The notes: generated from the letters alone by a model not told the origin. 64,000 bases of DNA from Burkholderia ubonensis subsp. mesacidophila (GCF_002097715.1 NZ_CP020737.1:2294001-2358000); one strand, 5' to 3'. Shown: positions 47,425 through 55,455, counted from the stretch's first letter. Translations and numbers: made by a program.

Positions 47425-47859
47425 CTACCGATAAACGATCACCGGAATTTTCGTATGGGTCAGTACGCGCTGCGTCTCGCTGCCGATCAGCAGGCTGCCG
47501 AGCCCTCGGCGCCCGTGCGACGCCATGAAGATCACGTCGCAGCCGCCGCGCTCGGCCGCCTCGATGATGCCGAGGTACGGCGACGGATGCACGCTCGTCC
47601 AGGTGTCGCAGTCGACTCCCGCCTCCCGCGCGGCGGATTCGACCTCGTCGAGATGCGTGCGCGCCTCGCGCTCGCTGCGCGCCCTGAAATCGGCGGGCGG
47701 CTCGATGATCACTTCGGAGAACGGCGAGTAGGGATACTGCGGCAGGCACGCATAGGCGGTCACGCGCGCGCCGACCGCCCGGGCGAGATCGATCGCGCCG
47801 TCGATCGCCTTCTTCGACAGGTCGGACCCGTCGGTCGGAACGAGGATGTGCTTGAACAT
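47425..47859 (-). CDS. Universal stress protein (UspA family)
   Basis: A 144-residue single-domain Usp protein starting MFKHILVPTDGSDLSKKA. It has the ATP-binding C-terminal block SHGRRGLGSLLIGSETQRV (the G-2X-G-9X-G/S pattern is nearly kept) and ends IPVIVYR. Such proteins help survival in stress; the specific role is unknown. The start at 47859 has GGAGGG 4 nt upstream. It is convergent with aceA. Confidence 0.93.
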   Translation of the reverse strand: MFKHILVPTDGSDLSKKAIDGAIDLARAVGARVTAYACLPQYPYSPFSEVIIEPPADFRARSEREARTHLDEVESAAREAGVDCDTWTSVHPSPYLGIIEAAERGGCDVIFMASHGRRGLGSLLIGSETQRVLTHTKIPVIVYR

Positions 47860-48012
47860 CGCGCCCTCCATCGCCAGTCACACCCCGCGCGCCGCACGCC
47901 CGGAGTGCCTGTTTCGATTGTAGTGTGCGAAAACCGGCCGCCGGCCCCGGCAGCGGGTTCGCCCTCATATCGGAAACGCGCGGGCGGCCGAGCCCGCGAC
48001 GATCGAGCCATC

Positions 48013-48915
48013 CTACCCCCAATACCCGGGCCGCTCGTACGTGTGCTTCAGGTAATCGAGGAACAGCCGCACGCGCAACGGCAAATGCCGGCGCTGCGGG
48101 AACACCGCATGAATGCCGATCGGCGGCGCCGCGAACGCGTCCAGCACGCTGACGAGGTGGCCGGCCGCGATGTCGTCGCCGACCTCCCACCACGAGCGCC
48201 ACGCGAGGCCGTACCCCGCCAGGCACCACTCGTGCAGGACTGCGCCGTCCGAGCATTCCATCGTGCCGCTCACGCGGATCGACACGACCTTGCCGTCCTC
48301 CTGGAACGACCAGCCGCGCTGCTGGTTCGCGTTCGCGGCAAGCGCGAGGCAGTTGTGCCGCGCGAGTTCCGCGAGCGTGGCCGGCGTGCCGCGCCGCGCG
48401 AGATACGCGGGCGACGCGACGCACACGCGGCGGTTCTCGCCGAGTTTCAGCGACACCAGCGACGAGTCGGGCAGCTCGCCGAGCCGCACCGCGCAATCAA
48501 AGCCCTCGTTGACGAGGTCGACCATCCGGTCGGACAGGTCGAGCGTGACCGACACGTCCGGATGCGCGCAGCTGAATTCGGGCACGAGCGGCGCGACGTG
48601 GCGCCGGCCGAAGCCGGCCGGCGCGGAGATCCGCAGGTGGCCGCTCGCCTTCACCCCGCCCGCGGACACGCTCGCCTCCGCGTTCTGCATGTCGTTGATG
48701 ATGCGCTGGCAATCCTCGAGGAAGGCCGAGCCCTCGAAGGTCAGCGTGAGCCTGCGCGTCGTGCGCACCAGCAGCTTGACGCCGAGCCGCTCCTCGAGCG
48801 CGTCGAGCCGGCGGCCGATGATCGCGGGCGCGACCCCTTCCGCGTGCGCGGCCGCCGACAGGCTGCCTTTCGCCGCGACCGCGGCGAACGTTTCGATCTG
48901 TTTGAACCGGTCCAT
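48013..48915 (-). CDS. LysR family transcriptional regulator
   Basis: A 300-residue regulator. The N-terminal winged helix-turn-helix is MDRFKQIETFAAVAAKGSLSAAA, with the recognition region GRRLDALEERLGVKLLVRTTRRLTLT. A periplasmic-binding-like effector domain follows. It diverges from the haloacid-dehalogenase-type gene, with 157 bp between them, the usual position for a LysR protein that controls its neighbour. The effector is unknown. An upstream start seven codons earlier (48936) is possible, but the chosen ATG fits the family better. Confidence 0.93.
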   Translation of the reverse strand: MDRFKQIETFAAVAAKGSLSAAAHAEGVAPAIIGRRLDALEERLGVKLLVRTTRRLTLTFEGSAFLEDCQRIINDMQNAEASVSAGGVKASGHLRISAPAGFGRRHVAPLVPEFSCAHPDVSVTLDLSDRMVDLVNEGFDCAVRLGELPDSSLVSLKLGENRRVCVASPAYLARRGTPATLAELARHNCLALAANANQQRGWSFQEDGKVVSIRVSGTMECSDGAVLHEWCLAGYGLAWRSWWEVGDDIAAGHLVSVLDAFAAPPIGIHAVFPQRRHLPLRVRLFLDYLKHTYERPGYWG

Positions 48916-48965
48916 GAATCGGGAGGACGGCCGCAACCGTCCTTCACGTTGACTGAAGCGGCTCC

Positions 48966-48994
48966 AGATTAGGTATATGAAAGTAAAAGATCAA
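48966..48994 (-). promoter_or_regulatory. Predicted promoter of the LysR regulator gene
   Basis: On the minus strand TTGATC (48989-48994) and TAATCT (48966-48971) lie 17 bp apart, ending about 50 bp before the regulator start. The opposing dehalogenase gene start is about 80 bp away, so a regulator bound here could control both. Confidence 0.45.
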
Positions 48995-49072
48995 GTGATG
49001 TTTAGCGTCTTTTTTGGCACTGACGATCACGAATAAAATCGTTTCCGACCTCTGATACTGGAGCGCAAGGCT

Positions 49073-49831
49073 ATGTCGGCCACAACGACACTCTCTCCTA
49101 CCGCCATCCTCTTCGACGCTTACGGCACGCTGTTCGACGTGCACGCGGTCGTGGCCGCGGCAGAGCAGATGTTCCCCGGCCACGGGGACCGGTTGTCGCA
49201 GCTGTGGCGACGCAAGCAAATCGAATACACGCAACTGCGCACGCTCGCCGATCCGGCCGGCGCGCGCTACCGCCCGTTCTGGGACATCACGCTCGACGCG
49301 TTGCGGTTCGCCGCGCGCGCGCTCGGCCTCACGCTGAACAGCGCCGCCGAGAAACGCCTGATGGACGAATACGCGTGCCTGTCCACCTATCCCGACACCG
49401 TGCCCGCGCTGCGCAAGCTGCGCGCGCTCGACCCGCGTCCGCCGCTCGCGATCCTGTCGAACGGCAACCCGCAGATGCTCGACATCGCGGTGAAGAGCGC
49501 CGGCATGACCGGCCTGTTCGATCGCGTGCTGTCGGTCGACGCGGTGCGCGCGTATAAGCCGTGCCCGGCCGCCTACGCGCTCGGCACCGACGCGTTCGGG
49601 CCGAACCCGCGCGACATCGTGTTCGTGTCGTCGAACGGCTGGGACGTGACGGGCGCCGCCTGGTTCGGCTACACGACGTTCTGGCTCAACCGCACGGGCG
49701 CCCCCGCCGAGGAGCTCGGCGCGCCGCCCGACGGCGCCGGCGCCGGCATGGCCGACCTGCTGGCTTTCCTCGCCACCCCGACTCCGTCCGGCAGAAGTGC
49801 CAGCCGCGCGCGCCCCGGCCCGGGCGCGTAA
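49073..49831 (+). CDS. Haloacid dehalogenase, type II (HAD superfamily)
   Basis: A 252-residue HAD hydrolase. The nucleophile is D15 in FDAYGTLFDVHAV. Later blocks are RKQIEYTQLRTL, ILSNGNP (Ser/Thr motif), RAYKP (Lys) and FVSSNGWDVTGA, the set of L-2-haloacid dehalogenases. It should release halide from 2-haloalkanoates such as chloroacetate, giving 2-hydroxy acids like glycolate. That could feed glyoxylate to the malate synthase encoded 71 bp downstream (inference). The Ala/Pro/Gly-rich last 35 residues are non-conserved. Confidence 0.88.
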   Translation: MSATTTLSPTAILFDAYGTLFDVHAVVAAAEQMFPGHGDRLSQLWRRKQIEYTQLRTLADPAGARYRPFWDITLDALRFAARALGLTLNSAAEKRLMDEYACLSTYPDTVPALRKLRALDPRPPLAILSNGNPQMLDIAVKSAGMTGLFDRVLSVDAVRAYKPCPAAYALGTDAFGPNPRDIVFVSSNGWDVTGAAWFGYTTFWLNRTGAPAEELGAPPDGAGAGMADLLAFLATPTPSGRSASRARPGPGA

Positions 49832-49902
49832 CGCTCGCATCGATGCCGGCCACTTCCCCCTTTCACCGAAACCGCAACTGACCGACCAAGGAGATGAGAC
49901 TC

Positions 49903-51495
49903 ATGACCACCACGCTCACGCTGCCGCAAGGCATGGCGATTACCGGCGAGATCCGTCCGGGCTACGAAGCAATCCTGACGCCCGCGGCACTCGAACTCGT
50001 CGCGGCGCTGCATCGCACGTTCGAGCCGCGTCGCCACGCCCTGCTGCAGGCGCGCGTCGAACGCACGAAGCGCCTCGATGCCGGCGAGCGCCCCGATTTC
50101 CTGGCCGACACGAAGGCGATCCGCGAAGGCGACTGGAAGGTCGCGCCGCTGCCCGCCGACCTGCAATGCCGCCGCGTCGAGATCACCGGCCCCGTCGAGC
50201 GCAAGATGATCATCAACGCGCTGAACTCGGGCGCCGATTCGTACATGACGGACTTCGAGGATTCGAACGCGCCGAGCTGGACGAACCAGATCGACGGCCA
50301 GATCAACCTGAAGGACGCGATCCGCCGCACGATTTCGCTCGAGCAGAACGGCAAGTCGTACAAGCTCAACGACAAGGTCGCGACGCTGATCGTGCGTCCG
50401 CGCGGCTGGCACCTCGACGAGAAGCACGTGACGGTCGACGGCCAGCGCGTGTCCGGCGGCATCTTCGACTTCGCGCTGTTCCTGTTCCACAACGCGAAGG
50501 AACTGATCGCGCGCGGCTCGGGCCCGTACTTCTATCTGCCGAAGATGGAAAGCCATCTCGAGGCGCGCCTGTGGAACGACATCTTCGTCGCCGCGCAGGA
50601 GCAGGTCGGCATCCCGCGCGGCACGATCCGCGCGACCGTGCTGATCGAGACGATCCTCGCCGCCTTCGAGATGGACGAGATCCTGTACGAACTGCGCGAG
50701 CACAGCTCGGGCCTGAACGCCGGCCGCTGGGACTACATCTTCTCGGCGATCAAGAAGTTCAAGAACGACCTCGATTTCTGCCTCGCGGACCGTTCGAAGA
50801 TCACGATGACGGTGCCGTTCATGCGTGCATACGCGCTGCTGCTGCTGAAGACCTGCCACAAGCGCAACGCGCCGGCGATCGGCGGGATGAGCGCGCTGAT
50901 CCCGATCAAGAACGATCCTGAAGCGAACGACAAGGCAATGGGCGGCGTGCGCTCGGACAAGCAACGCGACGCGACCGACGGCTACGACGGCGGCTGGGTC
51001 GCGCACCCGGGCCTCGTGCCGATCGCGATGGACGAATTCGTGAAGGTGCTCGGCGACAAGCCGAACCAGATCGCGAAGCAGCGCGACGACGTGCAGATCG
51101 AAGGCCGGAACCTGCTCGACTTCCAGCCGGAGGCGCCGATCACCGAAGCCGGCCTGCGCAACAACATCAACGTCGGCATCCACTACCTCGGCGCGTGGCT
51201 CGACGGCAACGGCTGCGTGCCGATCCACAACCTGATGGAAGACGCCGCGACGGCCGAGATCTCGCGCTCGCAGGTGTGGCAGTGGATCCGCTCGCCGAAG
51301 GGCGTGCTCGACGACGGCCGCAAGGTGACGGCGGAACTCGTGCGCGACTACGCGAAGGCCGAGCTCGAGAACGTGAAGCGGTCGGTCGGCGGCAATACGC
51401 AACCGTACGAGCGCGCCGCGGCGATCTTCGAGCAGATGTCGACGTCGGAAGGTTTCACCGAATTCCTGACGCTGCCGCTGTACGAGGAGATCTGA
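49903..51495 (+). CDS. aceB: Malate synthase A
   Basis: A 530-residue enzyme condensing glyoxylate and acetyl-CoA to malate. Family blocks include [68 protein letters not shown] and the C-terminal VWQWI. The start at 49903 has GGAG 9 nt upstream; an ATG three codons earlier abuts the ribosome site and is less likely. It lies downstream of the dehalogenase gene and is followed by a perfect inverted repeat and a strong terminator. Confidence 0.98.
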   Translation: MTTTLTLPQGMAITGEIRPGYEAILTPAALELVAALHRTFEPRRHALLQARVERTKRLDAGERPDFLADTKAIREGDWKVAPLPADLQCRRVEITGPVERKMIINALNSGADSYMTDFEDSNAPSWTNQIDGQINLKDAIRRTISLEQNGKSYKLNDKVATLIVRPRGWHLDEKHVTVDGQRVSGGIFDFALFLFHNAKELIARGSGPYFYLPKMESHLEARLWNDIFVAAQEQVGIPRGTIRATVLIETILAAFEMDEILYELREHSSGLNAGRWDYIFSAIKKFKNDLDFCLADRSKITMTVPFMRAYALLLLKTCHKRNAPAIGGMSALIPIKNDPEANDKAMGGVRSDKQRDATDGYDGGWVAHPGLVPIAMDEFVKVLGDKPNQIAKQRDDVQIEGRNLLDFQPEAPITEAGLRNNINVGIHYLGAWLDGNGCVPIHNLMEDAATAEISRSQVWQWIRSPKGVLDDGRKVTAELVRDYAKAELENVKRSVGGNTQPYERAAAIFEQMSTSEGFTEFLTLPLYEEI

Positions 51496-51512
51496 CCGCG
51501 TCGCGCCCGAAT

Positions 51513-51552
51513 GAAACATGCCCGATCGGCTTACGCAGATCGGGCATGTTTC
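51513..51552. repeat. Perfect 14-bp inverted repeat downstream of aceB
   Basis: Arms GAAACATGCCCGAT and ATCGGGCATGTTTC (51513-51526 and 51539-51552) around a 12-nt loop, starting 17 bp after the aceB stop. No T run follows, and a separate terminator lies 24 bp further on, so this is more likely an mRNA-stabilising or protein-binding structure. Confidence 0.7.
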
Positions 51553-51575
51553 GGTCAGACTAGCCGTCCGGTTCG

Positions 51576-51598
51576 AGCGCCCCGCGGGGCGCTTTTTC
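51576..51598 (+). terminator. Terminator of aceB
   Basis: An 18-bp GC palindrome (51576-51593) followed by five T residues, 80 bp after the aceB stop and before the convergent GGCT-like gene. Confidence 0.8.
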
Positions 51599-51619
51599 CT
51601 TTGCGCGACGCGCGCCCGC

Positions 51620-52033
51620 TCAGGCGGCTTCCCGCTCGCGCCGATGCTGGACCCAGTCGCCCGACACGATGCGCGGCTGGTCCGACACCGCATGCGCGGC
51701 GACCGGGTAATACAGGCACGCATACTGCCGGCCGCCGAGTTCGACGTTCGCCGCTTCCTGACTGAACAGGGTATCGACGCCCGGATACACGCGCTCGATC
51801 TCGTCGAGCACGGGGACGAGCCGTTCGTCGACTTCATAGACGTCGCCCCAGACGAGCGTCTTCCTGTCGGCCACCGCGACCATGCCCGGATACGTGCCGA
51901 AATCGTACAGTTCGCCCGGCAGCGCGGCCGCGCCGACCAGCGTCGGCGCTGCGATGCCGTGCCGCGCAGCCGCATGGGCGATATCGTTGGCCTCTCCCGC
52001 TCTCAACGTGCCGTAGACGAATACGTGGCGCAT
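51620..52033 (-). CDS. Gamma-glutamylcyclotransferase-like (YtfP/GGCT) protein
   Basis: A 137-residue protein with the GGCT fold signature MRHVFVYGTLRAGEANDIAH (substrate loop YGTLRAG) and the acidic DEIERVYPG segment carrying the likely catalytic Glu. Families of this type cyclise gamma-glutamyl amines or act in small-molecule turnover; the substrate is unknown. An AAGGAG site lies 7 nt before the ATG. It follows rraA by 35 bp, suggesting one transcript. Confidence 0.87.
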   Translation of the reverse strand: MRHVFVYGTLRAGEANDIAHAAARHGIAAPTLVGAAALPGELYDFGTYPGMVAVADRKTLVWGDVYEVDERLVPVLDEIERVYPGVDTLFSQEAANVELGGRQYACLYYPVAAHAVSDQPRIVSGDWVQHRREREAA

Positions 52034-52068
52034 CGTGTTTCTCCTTCTTCTATTCGTGTGTTGCCGTG

Positions 52069-52566
52069 TCAGGTCAGCGGCGTCGCGCTGACGAGCACGC
52101 CGTCTTCGTCGGCGTAGATCCATTCGCCGGGGGCGATTCGCGTGCCGAGCACCGTGACGGGAACGTCCCGTTCGCCGGCGCCGCGCTTGTCGCTCTTGCG
52201 CGGATGCGTCGCGAGCGCGAGCACGCCGACGTTGCACGCGCGCAATTCAGCCGAATCGCGCACGCATCCATAGACCACGATACCGGCCCAATGGTTCTTC
52301 TCGGCCAGCGCGCCGAGGTTGCCGCCGACGAGCGCGCAACGCTGGCTGCCGCCGCCGTCGACGACCAGCACGCGCCCGGCGCCGTCCTGCTCGAGCGCGG
52401 CGCGCACGAGCGTGTTGTCCTCGAACAGCTTGAGCGTCGCCGCAGGCCCCGCGAAGCGCGCCGCGCCGCCGTACGGGCGCAGCGCCGGCGCAAGCACGCG
52501 CAGGGTGCCGGCCGTGAGCCGCTCTTCGTGGGCGTCGCAGAGGTCGGTTGTCGCAAACGTCGTCAT
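52069..52566 (-). CDS. rraA: RraA-family protein (RNase E regulator or HMG aldolase)
   Basis: A 165-residue protein of the RraA/demethylmenaquinone methyltransferase-like fold. Key blocks are [33 protein letters not shown] and VYGCVRD. Members of the family either inhibit RNase E or act as divalent-metal aldolases for 4-hydroxy-4-methyl-2-oxoglutarate; the Asp and Arg residues used in the aldolase reaction (GCVRD) are present, so either role is possible. A GGAG lies 5 nt before the ATG. It diverges from an AraC regulator. Confidence 0.9.
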   Translation of the reverse strand: MTTFATTDLCDAHEERLTAGTLRVLAPALRPYGGAARFAGPAATLKLFEDNTLVRAALEQDGAGRVLVVDGGGSQRCALVGGNLGALAEKNHWAGIVVYGCVRDSAELRACNVGVLALATHPRKSDKRGAGERDVPVTVLGTRIAPGEWIYADEDGVLVSATPLT

Positions 52567-52690
52567 GTCGTCTCCGGTCTCATTCAAGGTTCATTCGAAC
52601 GTTGCATTATCGACTGAAAAAAAGCCGCCGCGTGCAGGTGTGCGGGCCTTCTAAAATAACGGCATCGCTGCCGCACAGTCCGAATCGCCC

Positions 52691-53569
52691 ATGAATCCGT
52701 CCGCCCGCGCCGACGAGCCCGCTCATCGCGACACCATCGACATCCCGCCGGAATTCGCGCCGACGCCTGTCCACCCGATGCGGGTGCGTGCGCGGCCGGT
52801 TCCCGCCGGCGCGCGCATCCCGCGTCACACGCACGCCTGGGCGCAGCTCGCCTATGCGTCGCGCGGCGTGCTGCGCATGGCGACGACGGGGACGACGTGG
52901 ATGGTGCCGCCGTCGCGGGCCATCTGGGTGCCGCCGCACGTGACGCACGAGGTCTTGATCGTCGAGGACGCGTACCTGCGCACGCTGTACATCGACGAGT
53001 CGATCGTGCCGGGCGGGCTCGACGCGTGTCGCGTCGTCGAAGTGACGGGGCTGCTGCGCGAGCTGATCGTCGCGCTCGACGCACGCGACCTGGGCGCGGC
53101 CCGCGAACGCCTGCTCTGCGCGCTGGTGCTCGACGAATTGAGCCATGCCGAACCGTTGCCGCTGTCGGTGCCGATGCCCGACGAGAAGCGACTGCGCACG
53201 CTGTGCGAAGCGGTGCTCGCGCAGCCCGCGCACGCGGAATCGCTGGAACACTGGGCGGGCGAGGTCGGCGCGAGCACGCGCACGATTTCACGGCTGTTCA
53301 AGCAGGAGCTGGGCGTGAGCTTTTCGCAATGGCGGCAGCAGGCACTGCTCGCGCGCGCGATTCCGCTGCTGAACCAGGGGCGTCCGTTGTCGCATATCGC
53401 GCGCGAACTCGGCTACCAGAGCCAGAGCGCGTTCTCCGCGATGTTCCGGCGCGCCTTCGGCGAAAGCCCGCGCGCGTTCATGCTGCGCGGCCACGCGCAC
53501 GAGGCCGCCGAAGACGTGACGGGCAGCGACGGACACCCGAACGACGACGCGGCGGACCGCCAGCCGTGA
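52691..53569 (+). CDS. AraC family transcriptional regulator
   Basis: A 292-residue regulator. An N-terminal cupin-like sensor (about residues 25-100; RIPRHTHAWAQLAYASRG, PSRAIWVPPHVTHEV) precedes a C-terminal double helix-turn-helix (about 185-270; ASTRTISRLFKQELG, ARELGYQSQSAFSAMFRRAFG). The layout resembles single-cupin AraC members that control efflux or catabolic genes. The effector and targets are unknown. It diverges from rraA by 124 bp and converges on a GNAT gene. Confidence 0.93.
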   Translation: MNPSARADEPAHRDTIDIPPEFAPTPVHPMRVRARPVPAGARIPRHTHAWAQLAYASRGVLRMATTGTTWMVPPSRAIWVPPHVTHEVLIVEDAYLRTLYIDESIVPGGLDACRVVEVTGLLRELIVALDARDLGAARERLLCALVLDELSHAEPLPLSVPMPDEKRLRTLCEAVLAQPAHAESLEHWAGEVGASTRTISRLFKQELGVSFSQWRQQALLARAIPLLNQGRPLSHIARELGYQSQSAFSAMFRRAFGESPRAFMLRGHAHEAAEDVTGSDGHPNDDAADRQP

Positions 53570-53583
53570 CGGCGGCGCGAGCG

Positions 53584-54048
53584 TCAGACCCGCCGCACCA
53601 TGTGCCGGATCGCACCGAACTGCGCGAACCGCGACCCGGTCACGCGATAGCCCATGCGCAGATACAGTCGCGCGGCGGGATTGTCGACGAACACGCGCAA
53701 CTGGAGTTCGTTCAGCCCGCGCGCCCTCGCCCAGCGGTGCGACATCTCGAGCAGGTAGGTGCCGGCGCCGTGTCCGCGATGGCCGGCTGCGATCTGCACG
53801 TCGCGGATGTGCAGCGAATCGCCCTCTTCCGTCACGCGCAACACGCCGATCCGCTCGCCGTCGGCTTCGAGGATGAAGTTCTCGGACTCGCGCCAGCTCG
53901 CGTAGAACAGGTCGCTGCGCCACACGAGCCCGTGGCGCTTGTAATAGCCGCCCATGTTGCCGTGCGTCAGCGCTTCGGCAAACGGAAAATCGCCGGGCTC
54001 CGCGGGGCGGAGCTGATACAGGAGTCGCAGGTCGGTGGGATCGAGCAT
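53584..54048 (-). CDS. GNAT family N-acetyltransferase
   Basis: A 154-residue acetyltransferase. The acetyl-CoA loop is QIAAGHRGHGAGTYLLEMSHRWA, and the C-terminal VDNPAARLYLRMGY is typical of GNAT proteins. The substrate is unknown. The ATG at 54048 is chosen because the frame upstream runs through terminator hairpins. It lies at the 3' side of a leftward tRNA array but is separated from it by several hairpins, so it is probably transcribed separately. Confidence 0.85.
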   Translation of the reverse strand: MLDPTDLRLLYQLRPAEPGDFPFAEALTHGNMGGYYKRHGLVWRSDLFYASWRESENFILEADGERIGVLRVTEEGDSLHIRDVQIAAGHRGHGAGTYLLEMSHRWARARGLNELQLRVFVDNPAARLYLRMGYRVTGSRFAQFGAIRHMVRRV

Positions 54049-54132
54049 CGCGCGATGGTCAAGGACGCATCTCGCCACGATAGCGCAGTCCGGTGCGGAT
54101 GCAATCGTGATTTGTTCGTATCGCGCCGGGCT

Positions 54133-54159
54133 CAAAAGAAGAAAACCCGCTTGAGCGGG
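54133..54159 (-). terminator. Outer terminator of the tRNA array
   Basis: On the minus strand CCCGCT and AGCGGG form a tight stem with a CA loop, followed by TTTTCTTCTTTTG. This is the last of at least three successive terminator-like hairpins after the tRNA-Asp gene. Confidence 0.7.
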
Positions 54160-54179
54160 CTGGAGACTGAAGGTCTGAC

Positions 54180-54245
54180 GAGCTACAAACGAAAATGCCC
54201 GCACAAGGCGGGCATTCTCTTTTTTGGCGGAGCGGACGGGACTCG
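54180..54245 (-). repeat. Duplicated tRNA-Asp 3' end and terminator (copy 1)
   Basis: A 66-bp segment identical to 54361-54426, offset by 181 bp. It contains the terminator hairpin and the last 21 nt of the tRNA-Asp gene including CCA (54225-54245), but not the rest of the tRNA. So this copy is a broken remnant or a product of local duplication rather than a functional tRNA. Confidence 0.95.
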
Positions 54246-54330
54246 CCTACGTCCCGCAGGCCGCGACTGCGCCTGCAGGCGCAGCCCTTCGAGTCCCGCC
54301 GGAAGCCGCGCAGGCGGCTTCCTCCGCTCC
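54225..54330 (-). other. Highly structured palindromic element derived from the tRNA-Asp 3' end
   Basis: Read on the minus strand, a 9-bp closing stem (54322-54330 with 54228-54236) ends in CCA. Inside it are a hairpin GGAAGCC/GGCTTCC (54303-54323), a second 9-bp stem (CGGGACTCG with CGAGTCCCG) and, within that, hairpins CTGCGCC/GGCGCAG and CCTGCG/CGTAGG. Nearly every base can pair. The closing stem matches the tRNA-Asp acceptor end, but there is no anticodon arm and no TTCGA T-loop. It may be a small RNA, a processing decoy, or a DNA cruciform. No protein-coding gene is credible here. Confidence 0.6.
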
Positions 54331-54338
54331 GCAGCCAG

Positions 54339-54356
54339 ATGCCCGCCAGCGGGCAT
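54339..54356. repeat. Small hairpin sharing the ATGCCCGC stem
   Basis: ATGCCCGC and GCGGGCAT pair around CA. The same 8-base stem recurs in the terminator hairpins of both 66-bp copies, so the motif occurs three times in 200 bp. Confidence 0.6.
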
Positions 54357-54365
54357 GGATGAGCT

Positions 54366-54400
54366 ACAAACGAAAATGCCCGCACAAGGCGGGCATTCTC
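54366..54400 (-). terminator. First terminator after tRNA-Asp 1
   Basis: On the minus strand AATGCCCGC/GCGGGCATT arms are followed by TTTTCGTTTG, just beyond the 3' end of the last tRNA-Asp. A second identical copy lies at 54185-54219. Confidence 0.8.
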
Positions 54401-54405
54401 TTTTT

Positions 54406-54482
54406 TGGCGGAGCGGACGGGACTCGAACCCGCGACCCCCGGCGTGACAGGCCGGTATTCTAACCGACTGAACTACCGCTCC
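54406..54482 (-). tRNA. tRNA-Asp (GTC), copy 1
   Basis: 77 nt with encoded CCA. The anticodon loop CTGTCAC gives GTC, the T-loop is TTCGAGT, and the acceptor pairs GGAGCGG with CCGCTCC. This is the last gene of the leftward array. Confidence 0.98.
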
Positions 54483-54555
54483 AGTCTTGCTGCTTGCCTG
54501 GCAGGCGTCGGTTACTTCCTGCCGGCGCATCGTTTGTTCGAACGACGCCGAAATC

Positions 54556-54631
54556 TGGCGTCCCCTAGGGGATTCGAACCCCTGTACTCACCGTGAAAGG
54601 GTGATGTCCTAGGCCTCTAGACGAAGGGGAC
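54556..54631 (-). tRNA. tRNA-Glu (TTC), copy 1
   Basis: 76 nt with encoded CCA. The anticodon arm ACCCTTTCACGGT places TTC at positions 34-36, the T-loop is TTCGAAT, and the acceptor is GTCCCCT with AGGGGAC. Confidence 0.98.
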
Positions 54632-54658
54632 AACGTACTGCTTACATCTTTAATACAA

Positions 54659-54690
54659 AAGCCCGCTCAAATGACGTCTTGAACGGGCTT
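54659..54690 (-). other. Inter-tRNA hairpin 1
   Basis: AAGCCCG and CGGGCTT arms enclose 18 nt between tRNA-Asp 2 and tRNA-Glu 1. On the minus strand the stem is followed by TTTTGTATTAAAG, so it may terminate part of the transcripts or act as a processing signal. Confidence 0.55.
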
Positions 54691-54695
54691 CGTTC

Positions 54696-54772
54696 TGGCG
54701 GAGCGGACGGGACTCGAACCCGCGACCCCCGGCGTGACAGGCCGGTATTCTAACCAACTGAACTACCGCTCC
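54696..54772 (-). tRNA. tRNA-Asp (GTC), copy 2
   Basis: 77 nt with CCA, anticodon GTC. It differs from the other two tRNA-Asp genes by one base in the D-loop (CAGTTGG instead of CAGTCGG), which should not affect folding. Confidence 0.98.
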
Positions 54773-54852
54773 AGCTTTCTTCACCCAAGCCCGCAGACGT
54801 CAACGACTGTCCTGCAAGCCTTGCGACACTTCCAACGAAACGCCGCTGAATC

Positions 54853-54928
54853 TGGCGTCCCCTAGGGGATTCGAACCCCTGTACTCACCGTGAAAGGGTG
54901 ATGTCCTAGGCCTCTAGACGAAGGGGAC
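54853..54928 (-). tRNA. tRNA-Glu (TTC), copy 2
   Basis: 76 nt with CCA, identical to the other two tRNA-Glu genes. Confidence 0.98.
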
Positions 54929-54955
54929 AACGTACTGCTTACACCTTTAATACAA

Positions 54956-54986
54956 AAGCCCGCTCAAAAACGTCTTGAACGGGCTT
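54956..54986 (-). other. Inter-tRNA hairpin 2
   Basis: The same AAGCCCG/CGGGCTT arms as the first spacer hairpin, with a slightly shorter loop, between tRNA-Asp 3 and tRNA-Glu 2; TTTTG follows on the minus strand. Confidence 0.55.
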
Positions 54987-54991
54987 CGTTC

Positions 54992-55068
54992 TGGCGGAGC
55001 GGACGGGACTCGAACCCGCGACCCCCGGCGTGACAGGCCGGTATTCTAACCGACTGAACTACCGCTCC
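54992..55068 (-). tRNA. tRNA-Asp (GTC), copy 3
   Basis: 77 nt with CCA, identical to copy 1. Confidence 0.98.
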
Positions 55069-55148
55069 AACTTCTCAACCCTAACCTGCAGGACGTCGGT
55101 TACGTTCCTGCAAGCTTCGCGACACTTCCAACGAAACGCCGCTGAATC

Positions 55149-55224
55149 TGGCGTCCCCTAGGGGATTCGAACCCCTGTACTCACCGTGAAAGGGTGATGT
55201 CCTAGGCCTCTAGACGAAGGGGAC
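55149..55224 (-). tRNA. tRNA-Glu (TTC), copy 3
   Basis: 76 nt with CCA. It is the first tRNA after the internal promoter at 55286-55314. Confidence 0.98.
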
Positions 55225-55285
55225 AAAATCTTTTCAGATCTGTCTGGCTTACGCTATTAATTTCTCATCAACAGCGAAGGCCGAA

Positions 55286-55314
55286 ATTCTAACTGCTTTA
55301 AATCGTTTTGTGAA
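55286..55314 (-). promoter_or_regulatory. Promoter of the tRNA-Glu/Asp array
   Basis: On the minus strand TTCACA (55309-55314) and TAGAAT (55286-55291) are separated by 17 bp, in an AT-rich stretch, followed by TTCGGCC. It starts about 55 bp before tRNA-Glu 3, so the Glu/Asp units need not depend on the tRNA-Ala promoter. Confidence 0.7.
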
Positions 55315-55361
55315 GCATTTTTTAAACTGCCCTGCTTCGCGAATCGATTTGTTTGTTCTGT

Positions 55362-55437
<76 letters not shown>

Positions 55438-55455
55438 TTGCAGAACAGAAATGAG

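Larger units (their letters stand above)
54406..55224 (-). repeat. Three tandem tRNA-Glu/tRNA-Asp units
   Basis: Three units of about 290-297 bp, each a tRNA-Glu followed by a spacer hairpin and a tRNA-Asp. The tRNA genes are identical except one D-loop base in the middle tRNA-Asp. Spacers are also partly conserved, for example the cgtactgcttac stretch after two of the tRNA-Glu genes. This shows recent duplication or gene conversion. It is a likely site of copy-number change between strains and of assembly collapse. Confidence 0.95.

Noticed and set aside
53584..54204. Longer GNAT protein starting at 54204
   Set aside because: The extra 52 residues would be encoded by the tRNA terminator hairpins and do not resemble a GNAT N-terminus.
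54225..54330. Selenocysteine tRNA as an explanation of the palindromic element
   Set aside because: The acceptor-like stem and CCA end invite this, but there is no TCA anticodon loop, no TTCGA T-loop, and the inner stems are nested rather than arranged as D, anticodon, variable and T arms.
54180..54426. Attachment site of an integrated element at tRNA-Asp
   Set aside because: A duplicated tRNA 3' end is typical of integration, but only 115 bp separate the copies, and there is no integrase or foreign gene in the window.
54406..55224. CRISPR-like repeats
   Set aside because: The regular repeats are tRNA genes with intact cloverleaf features; there are no short spacers or cas genes.
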